A DNA stretch of 6,412 nucleotides from NCBI GenBank assembly GCA_947177325.1, contig CAMWUH010000127.1:1-6412 (forward strand), written 5' to 3'. Position 1 is the first letter of the stretch. Every line of letters starts with the position of its first letter. Below, piece by piece: positions 1 through 4,367 of the stretch. The notes under the pieces are model-generated. The model ran no database searches. It was given only the letters and a program-made list of their open reading frames with translations, and was not told the origin of the DNA. This stretch comes from an uncultured Bacteroidales bacterium (lineage in GTDB: Bacteria > Bacteroidota > Bacteroidia > Bacteroidales > Muribaculaceae). A program made the position numbers and the translations under genes.

Positions 1-839
1 GAGAATTGAAGCCCGATTCAACTTGTGCATTTTTTGCACAAGTTCAAACTGAGGGCAAACGTCAGGTAGAACGCCAAATCCCTATCTATAATCTTGACAT
101 GATTATCAGCGTCGGGTATCGTGTCAATTCGCATCGGGGCGTTCAGTTCCGTCAGTGGGCTACTCAGGTGCTGAAAGAGTATATGATCAAGGGATTTGCC
201 CTGAACGATGACCTGCTTAAAAATGCCGGACATGGGAATTATTTCGATGAGCTGCTTGCGAGAATCCGCGATATACGCAGTTCGGAAAAGGTGTTCTACC
301 GTAAGGTTCTTGAAATATATGCCCTAAGTATCGACTATGACCCTCGGACAGAAACAACCCAGCATTTCTTTAAGACGGTGCAGAATAAGATGCACTTTGC
401 AGCTCACGGACATACTGCCGCAGAAGTGATTTATGACAGAGCAAATGCCGAAAACGACTTTATGGGTCTGACTACATGGCGCGGCGCACTACCAACCAAA
501 CAAGAGGCTGAGATTGCGAAGAACTATCTTTCGGAGGAGGAAGTTGATATGCTTAACCGCATCGTCAACCTCTATCTTGACTTTGCCGAACTTCAGGCAA
601 AGAGCCATGTGCCAATGTATATGAAAGACTGGATTAAGAAACTTGATGACTTCCTCACACTGTCAGGAAAAGAATTGCTCACACATGCCGGAAGCATATC
701 GGCAGAGGTGGCTAAACTGAAAGCCGACACAGAGTATGAGAAATTCCGCGAGCGTACCCAATATCAACTTTCACCGGTCGAAATCCACTTCATCGAAGCC
801 TTCGAAGCCGAGCAAAAGAAACTCCGAGGAAAGCAATAA
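1..839 (+). CDS. rhuM: RhuM family protein (5' end outside window)
   Basis: This is the C-terminal part, about 278 visible residues, of a RhuM-like protein. The family is widespread in bacteria, was first named from a Salmonella pathogenicity island, and has no settled biochemical function; members are often found in mobile or restriction-modification loci. Family landmarks I recognise are STCAFFAQVQTEGKRQVER near the left edge, YNLDMIISVGYRVNS, QFRQWATQVLKEYMIKGF, RIRDIRSSEKVFYRKVLEIY, and KMHFAAHGHTAAEVIYDRA. The frame is open to the window edge and the codon before the TTG at 6 is GAA, giving the family-typical E-L-K/D, so TTG here encodes an internal Leu and is not the start. Full-length members have roughly 330 to 345 residues, so about 50 to 60 N-terminal residues, normally a helix-turn-helix-like segment, lie outside. 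It converges on the HU gene. The family call is strong; the function is unknown. Confidence 0.9.
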   Translation, partial: ELKPDSTCAFFAQVQTEGKRQVERQIPIYNLDMIISVGYRVNSHRGVQFRQWATQVLKEYMIKGFALNDDLLKNAGHGNYFDELLARIRDIRSSEKVFYRKVLEIYALSIDYDPRTETTQHFFKTVQNKMHFAAHGHTAAEVIYDRANAENDFMGLTTWRGALPTKQEAEIAKNYLSEEEVDMLNRIVNLYLDFAELQAKSHVPMYMKDWIKKLDDFLTLSGKELLTHAGSISAEVAKLKADTEYEKFRERTQYQLSPVEIHFIEAFEAEQKKLRGKQ

Positions 840-878
840 GGCAATGACGTTGATATAAACAACTGGATGAAAGCGACT

Positions 879-909
879 CGGGCTGCTGATTGGGGAAATC
901 AGCAGCCCG
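879..909. terminator. Perfect 13-bp inverted repeat, probable bidirectional terminator
   Basis: CGGGCTGCTGATT at 879-891 pairs perfectly with AATCAGCAGCCCG at 897-909 across a 5-base loop (GGGGA). It lies 39 bases after the rhuM stop codon and between two convergent genes, the usual place for a shared terminator. No strong T run follows on either strand: the + side continues into AGTATATCTAAATC and the minus side into AGTCGCTTTC. A canonical intrinsic terminator is therefore only partly supported. It could also stabilise a 3' end. Confidence 0.6.
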
Positions 910-911
910 GA

Positions 912-1024
912 GTATATCTAAATCTCTATGCGGAGTGTATTTAAATCTCTATGCAGAGTGTATTTAAATCTCTATGCAGAGTGTATATTTCTCTATGGGG
1001 AGATTATTTTTCTCTATGGGGAGA
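912..1024. repeat. Five tandem 21-25 bp repeats, each with a small palindrome
   Basis: There are five back-to-back imperfect units at 912-936 (25 bp), 937-959 (23 bp), 960-982 (23 bp), 983-1003 (21 bp) and 1004-1024 (21 bp), with no spacers. Each holds the 12-base core CTCTATG(C/G)(A/G)GAG after an A/T-rich stretch such as GTATTTAAAT. The cores start at 924, 947, 970, 991 and 1012, so they are 21 or 23 bases apart, about two DNA turns. On the + strand each core can form a 4-bp stem with a 4-base loop: T-A closes the stem in units 2 and 3, T-G wobble in units 1, 4 and 5. The last unit abuts the HU stop codon. The role is unknown; possibilities are a protein-binding array, a 3' UTR structure or a simple minisatellite. 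Confidence 0.85.
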
Positions 1025-1297
1025 TTATTTCACTTTGCCGTTGAGTTCGGCACCGGCTTTGAATTTTACATTCTTGCTGGCAGCGATTTGGATTTTTTCT
1101 TTTGTGCGGGGGTTGATACCGGTGCGGGCAGGTTTTTCTGCAACTGAGAAAGTACCGAAACCGATTAATGCCACTTTGTCGCCTTTACCGAGGGCTTCGC
1201 CTACTGATTCGATAGCAGCTTCGAGAGCGGCTTTGGCTTGTACTTTTGTGAGGCCTGCTTTTTCAGCAATTGAGTTGATGAGCTCTGTCTTGTTCAT
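1025..1297 (-). CDS. hup: HU-family histone-like DNA-binding protein
   Basis: This encodes a complete 90-residue HU protein, the normal length for the family. HU dimers bind and bend double-stranded DNA with little sequence preference, compact the nucleoid, and help replication, recombination and transcription. The N-terminal helical dimerisation part (MNKTELINSIAEKAGLTKVQA, about residues 1-40) is followed by the signature GFGTFSVAEKPARTGINPRT (46-65). This contains the beta-arm and the conserved Pro63, which in HU/IHF proteins intercalates between bases. The basic end KNVKFKAGAELNGKVK completes the fold. The ATG at 1297-1295 is the only sensible start because it opens directly with the family N-terminus. 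There is no Shine-Dalgarno, as usual in Bacteroidota. It is transcribed divergently from the rhomboid genes, has its own promoter candidate, and converges on rhuM. Which HU paralogue this is cannot be told from one locus. Confidence 0.97.
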   Translation of the reverse strand: MNKTELINSIAEKAGLTKVQAKAALEAAIESVGEALGKGDKVALIGFGTFSVAEKPARTGINPRTKEKIQIAASKNVKFKAGAELNGKVK

Positions 1298-1339
1298 GAT
1301 TGGTTAAGATTAAAAAAAATGTTATATTCTGTTTGGGAG

Positions 1340-1370
1340 CAAATTTAAAGCTAATTTTTGAATTATCAAC
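1340..1370 (-). promoter_or_regulatory. Bacteroidota-type promoter for the HU gene
   Basis: Read on the minus strand, TAAATTTG (1347-1340) is a perfect match to the Bacteroides -7 element TAnnTTTG. Exactly 19 bases upstream lies GTTG (1370-1367), matching three of four bases of the -33 element TTTG. The spacing is in the known 19 to 21 range. Transcription would start a few bases downstream, near 1333, giving a leader of about 35 bases ending in an A/T-rich stretch before the ATG. Confidence 0.65.
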
Positions 1371-1474
1371 TATTTTTCAAAAAAAATATTCGCCAAAATT
1401 GCTTTTTTATCGATTTTTTTGGTGTTATCGCTCCTTTTAGCCCCTAATCGCCTGTTTTGCTCAGCTTTTTTTCG

Positions 1475-1482
1475 TATTTTTG
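1475..1482 (+). promoter_or_regulatory. Possible -7 element for the rhomboid operon
   Basis: TATTTTTG matches the Bacteroides -7 consensus TAnnTTTG and lies 27 bases before the likely rhomboid start. The partner -33 element is poor: a TTTG at 1456-1459 is only 15 bases away, and at the preferred 19 to 21 bases only a weak CCTG-like sequence is present. T-rich sequence makes chance matches likely, so this is tentative. Confidence 0.35.
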
Positions 1483-1509
1483 CAATCCCAACACCATCAT
1501 TTAGTGAAT

Positions 1510-2283
1510 ATGAACATTTTCCAATCATTCAGATATTGGCCCCCGGTTACCAAAAACATTCTCATGGTGAACCTCATCTTCTGGGCCTTTCTCAACATAG
1601 CCCGGATGTTCTCCCCCTCGGCCTACGATGCTGCCGAAAACCTCCTGGCGTTGCATTATTTCTCATCGCCCCACTTCAATCCGGTGCAACTGTTCACCTA
1701 CATGTTCATGCAGGTTGATTTCCTCCATTTGCTGTTCAACATGTTTGCCGTGTTTATGTTTGGCATGACACTGGAGCGTGTGATGGGCTCCAAGCGTTTC
1801 CTTTTCTACTACATTTCCTGCGGCCTGGGCGCTGCTTTCATCCAGTTAGGGGTGTTTGCGATTATGATTGCCAAAGAACAGGCAGCACTTCCGGCAGCCG
1901 AGCTTCCGCTCATCATGGAGACTATCAAAACCCAAGGCGCCGACATCATTGCCCGCGGCATGAATTATGCCGACCCCGTTATCGGAGCTATCAACTCTTA
2001 TATCAACACCTCGGTTATCGGCGCTTCGGGCTGCGTGTTCGGCGTGTTGCTCGCTTTCGGCTTCCTGTTCCCCCGCCAACCGCTCTATCTCTTCTTCATA
2101 CCGGTGCCGATTCAAGCCCGCTGGTTTGTCATCGGCTACGGCGCCATCGAACTGCTGCAAGGGCTGGCCAACAACCCCGGCGACAACGTGGCCCACTTCG
2201 CTCATCTGGGCGGTATGCTCATAGGCTTCATCATTCTTCTCATCTGGAAGAAGCGCGGTATATTCGGGGGGCCTCGCTACTAA
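1510..2283 (+). CDS. Rhomboid family intramembrane serine protease (first of pair)
   Basis: This 257-residue polytopic inner-membrane protein should cut transmembrane helices of substrate proteins with a Ser-His dyad. Visible hallmarks are H73-x3-N77 in the second membrane helix (LHLLFNM), GASG with catalytic Ser173, and AHFAHLGG with catalytic His232. Hydrophobic segments lie near residues 15-35, 60-88, 97-121, 168-188, 204-220 and 230-247, the usual six-helix core. An insert of about 45 residues (121-165), partly charged, separates the third and fourth helices, longer than in compact bacterial rhomboids such as GlpG. I chose the ATG at 1510, giving MNIFQSF; the frame extends upstream only to a TTG at 1480, inside the probable promoter, and those extra residues look non-coding. 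The second rhomboid gene follows after 49 bases. All catalytic residues are present; the substrate is unknown. Confidence 0.93.
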   Translation: MNIFQSFRYWPPVTKNILMVNLIFWAFLNIARMFSPSAYDAAENLLALHYFSSPHFNPVQLFTYMFMQVDFLHLLFNMFAVFMFGMTLERVMGSKRFLFYYISCGLGAAFIQLGVFAIMIAKEQAALPAAELPLIMETIKTQGADIIARGMNYADPVIGAINSYINTSVIGASGCVFGVLLAFGFLFPRQPLYLFFIPVPIQARWFVIGYGAIELLQGLANNPGDNVAHFAHLGGMLIGFIILLIWKKRGIFGGPRY

Positions 2284-2332
2284 CCGCCATTTCCCCTTTC
2301 AAAATCTTTAACGCAGCAGCGCTCTCCTCTCA

Positions 2333-3142
2333 ATGCAGTCATTATCTCTCAACATTATTGCCCGCTGGCGAAGCCTGTCGATGCCAGCCCGGCTGATAGC
2401 GATTAACATCGCCGTCTTTGCCGTGGTCAGACTATTGGCTGTGGCCGATATGTTTGGAGCCAATCTGCTCAATCCGGTTATCGATATGCTGTCGGTTGAA
2501 AGTTGCCGGAGCGCCACACTGATGCACCCCTGGACGCTGCTGACCTATATGTGGGTGCAATATGACCCTCTCCACCTGCTATTCAATATGTTGGCGCTAT
2601 ATCTCTTTGGTCGGGCACTGATGCAACGCCTATCGTCTGTGACGTTCATTCTGCTCTATATTGTTTGTGGAGTTGTGGCGGCTGCAGCGTTTATTACCGT
2701 AGGAGAGCTGACGGCCGAAGTGAACGGACTATTGCTCGGCGCCTCGGGAGCGGTCAGCGGTATTCTGACAGCATCAGCCCTGCTCCTCCCAAACCAAAAA
2801 GTCAACCTCCTCAGTTTCGGCCTTGTGAAGCTGAAATGGATTGCACTTCCGGCGATAGCGCTCTTTGCACTCGGATTGGCCGGGAGCAACGCCGGCGCAC
2901 ATGTCAGCCATCTCGGCGGCATGGCAATGGGAGCGTTGTTTGCCGCACTGCTGCGCCACGGTTTCAACATTTTTCGCCCTCGTCTGCGATTTAAGCGCGT
3001 TGATGACTCGGCCGTCGACCCGGAGGGGGCCGGGCCGGAAGCAGATATTGACTCTATTCTTGCCAAACTCAAGCAGTCGGGCTTCGCATCGCTTACCTCG
3101 TCGGAGCGCAACCGCCTGTTCGGTTCAAAAAGCCGAACCTGA
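2333..3142 (+). CDS. Rhomboid family intramembrane serine protease with cytosolic C-terminal tail (second of pair)
   Basis: This 269-residue inner-membrane protein is a second, clearly different rhomboid. It has H81-x3-N85 (LHLLFNM), GASG with catalytic Ser138, and AHVSHLGG with catalytic His193. Hydrophobic segments lie near residues 20-38, 66-95, 103-124, 133-153, 168-184 and 192-208. Unlike its neighbour it has only a short loop between the third and fourth helices. It carries a hydrophilic tail of about 60 residues (210-269): a basic stretch, an acidic Pro/Gly linker, then DIDSILAKLKQSGFASLTSSER and a short end. That last part resembles the small conserved C-terminal module (DUF6576-like, from memory) seen after rhomboid domains in Bacteroidota. 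The start is the first ATG in frame, shortly before the first hydrophobic segment. The gene lies 49 bases after the first rhomboid and 36 before the EEP gene, so co-transcription is likely. Confidence 0.93.
   Translation: MQSLSLNIIARWRSLSMPARLIAINIAVFAVVRLLAVADMFGANLLNPVIDMLSVESCRSATLMHPWTLLTYMWVQYDPLHLLFNMLALYLFGRALMQRLSSVTFILLYIVCGVVAAAAFITVGELTAEVNGLLLGASGAVSGILTASALLLPNQKVNLLSFGLVKLKWIALPAIALFALGLAGSNAGAHVSHLGGMAMGALFAALLRHGFNIFRPRLRFKRVDDSAVDPEGAGPEADIDSILAKLKQSGFASLTSSERNRLFGSKSRT
3118..3138 (+). terminator. Weak hairpin at the end of the second rhomboid gene
   Basis: GTTCGGTT (3118-3125) can pair with AGCCGAAC (3131-3138) across a 5-base A-rich loop, with one G-T pair. It overlaps the last codons, and a T-rich stretch (TTATTTTT) begins about 15 bases later. 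It could be a partial terminator or an mRNA processing/stability element between operon genes, or a chance pairing within coding sequence. Confidence 0.25.
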
Positions 3143-3178
3143 ATATTATCCATTATTTTTCACTACACATCCCCTTAA

Positions 3179-4342
3179 ATGAAACAAAAACTATTAGATA
3201 TAATAAAAAAAGTACCGGCCGGGCTGCGACGCGCCTGCTTCGCGGTGTGGGTAGCGGGATGTGTGTTGCTCGCTATCGTCACCCTTTTTGCCGGCATAGG
3301 GGGGATGATCGATCCGCGCATTATCGCCATTCCGGCAATCCTCGCCATGAGCCTTCCTGGCTGGCTGGGGGCCAACGTCGTCACGGCTATCATCAATCTA
3401 TGGGTGGCGCGGCGAGTGTCGGTTGTGCAATGGATAGTCTGCCTGCTCTCAATCGGGGGCTTCAACGCCTATTGCCCCCTCAACGTTTTCCACTCCGAGG
3501 AAGTTGCTCCGGCCGACTCTGCCTTTCTCTTCAAGGTAATGACCATCAACACCTTCGGCTTCCACGACGACGAGGACATCTATCCCGACAACACCAACCG
3601 CACCGCCTCGCAGATAATCCACTCCGGGGCCGACCTGGTGTTTGTGCAGGAAATCGGATTTCTGAGCGACATGCCGATTCGTCACTTAACCCACGAGCAA
3701 ATCGACTCTATCGGCGAGATTTACCCCTACACGATGTTCAACGACGAGAAGATGGTGGGGATTTTGTCGCGCTATCCGTTGACCTGGGTAGAGCTGCCGC
3801 AGCCCGAGCAGAATTATAGTGGCTTTGAAGCAGCCAAGCTGATAGTTAACGATGTGGAGCTGCTGGCCGTCAGCGTCCATCTGCAATCGCTCGGCCTGAA
3901 CGAAGAGGATAAGCTGATTTTCCACCAGATGACTTCGGGCGACAGCGATGTGTCGTGGCGCTCGGGGAGCCGACAGCTCTACCGCAAAGTGGCCGGTGCG
4001 ATGCGCCAACGGGCCGACCAGGCAGCGCTGCTCGAAGATGCCCTCGACGGCATTGACCGCCAGGCCACTCTCCTGGCCGGCGACTTCAACGACATCAATG
4101 GTTGCTACGCCATGAGAATACTCGGGCGTCAGGGGTTGAAAGACACTTATTCAGCCGTAGGCGTCGGACCTGTCGTGACCTATCACGCCGACCGATTTTA
4201 CTTCAACATCGACCACATAATGTTTGGTGGCGATATCAAGCCCGTGGACATCCGAGTAGGCGATATAAAGTCGTCGGACCACTACCCCGTATTCGCCACC
4301 TACCTAATTCCCCGACATGGCGCCTCAACACACGAAAAATAA
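3179..4342 (+). CDS. Membrane-anchored endonuclease/exonuclease/phosphatase (EEP) family protein
   Basis: This 387-residue protein has an N-terminal membrane part and a C-terminal EEP (DNase I/Mg2+-dependent phosphodiesterase) domain. Three hydrophobic helices lie near residues 22-43, 47-74 and 80-98. The charges (basic N-terminus, ARR between helices 2 and 3) suggest the catalytic domain, from about 118, faces the periplasm. EEP motifs are in order: MTINTFG (Asn124), FVQE (Glu158), VSVHL (His234), GDFND (Asp302, Asn304), IDHI (Asp345, His346) and SSDHYP (Asp367, His368), so the metal and catalytic residues look complete. The family cuts phosphodiester or phosphomonoester bonds in DNA, RNA, lipid or inositol phosphates; which one applies here cannot be told. 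The ATG at 3179 gives a basic N-terminus before the first helix. It sits 36 bases after the second rhomboid and 25 before the M3 peptidase. Confidence 0.9.
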   Translation: MKQKLLDIIKKVPAGLRRACFAVWVAGCVLLAIVTLFAGIGGMIDPRIIAIPAILAMSLPGWLGANVVTAIINLWVARRVSVVQWIVCLLSIGGFNAYCPLNVFHSEEVAPADSAFLFKVMTINTFGFHDDEDIYPDNTNRTASQIIHSGADLVFVQEIGFLSDMPIRHLTHEQIDSIGEIYPYTMFNDEKMVGILSRYPLTWVELPQPEQNYSGFEAAKLIVNDVELLAVSVHLQSLGLNEEDKLIFHQMTSGDSDVSWRSGSRQLYRKVAGAMRQRADQAALLEDALDGIDRQATLLAGDFNDINGCYAMRILGRQGLKDTYSAVGVGPVVTYHADRFYFNIDHIMFGGDIKPVDIRVGDIKSSDHYPVFATYLIPRHGASTHEK

Positions 4343-4367
4343 AAACCATTTATCATTCACATACCAA

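Larger units (their letters stand above)
1298..1509. other. A/T-rich divergent intergenic region
   Basis: These 212 bases separate the divergent HU and rhomboid genes. They are much richer in A/T than the surrounding genes and carry several A or T runs, for example at 1312-1319, 1378-1387 and 1414-1420. They hold the HU promoter candidate and a weaker rightward -7 element. I see no convincing small gene or RNA gene here; short frames crossing it do not resemble proteins. Confidence 0.7.

Noticed and set aside
6..8. TTG as the start codon of rhuM
   Set aside because: The frame is open to the window edge and the family sequence continues upstream (E-L-K), so this is an internal Leu codon in a truncated gene.
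912..1024. CRISPR array
   Set aside because: The repeat units are contiguous and short, with no unique spacers, and no cas gene is near.
951..1307. Rightward 118-codon open frame across the repeats and HU, with repeated SLWGDYF
   Set aside because: It lies antisense to a clear HU gene, and its repeated peptide is just the translated 21-bp tandem DNA repeats. There is no family resemblance and no promoter.
1480..1482. TTG as an upstream start for the first rhomboid
   Set aside because: It overlaps a perfect -7 promoter element, and the ten added residues (rich in Gln and His) look non-coding; the ATG at 1510 gives a normal N-terminus.
1846..2205. Minus-strand open frames inside the first rhomboid gene, and similar ones inside the EEP and M3 genes
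   Set aside because: They are shadows of strongly supported genes with conserved catalytic motifs; the translations resemble no protein family.
3156..3163. TTATTTTT just before the EEP gene as a promoter -7 element
   Set aside because: The best match to TAnnTTTG here lacks the final G, and there is no TTTG at the right distance upstream; short gaps favour co-transcription.
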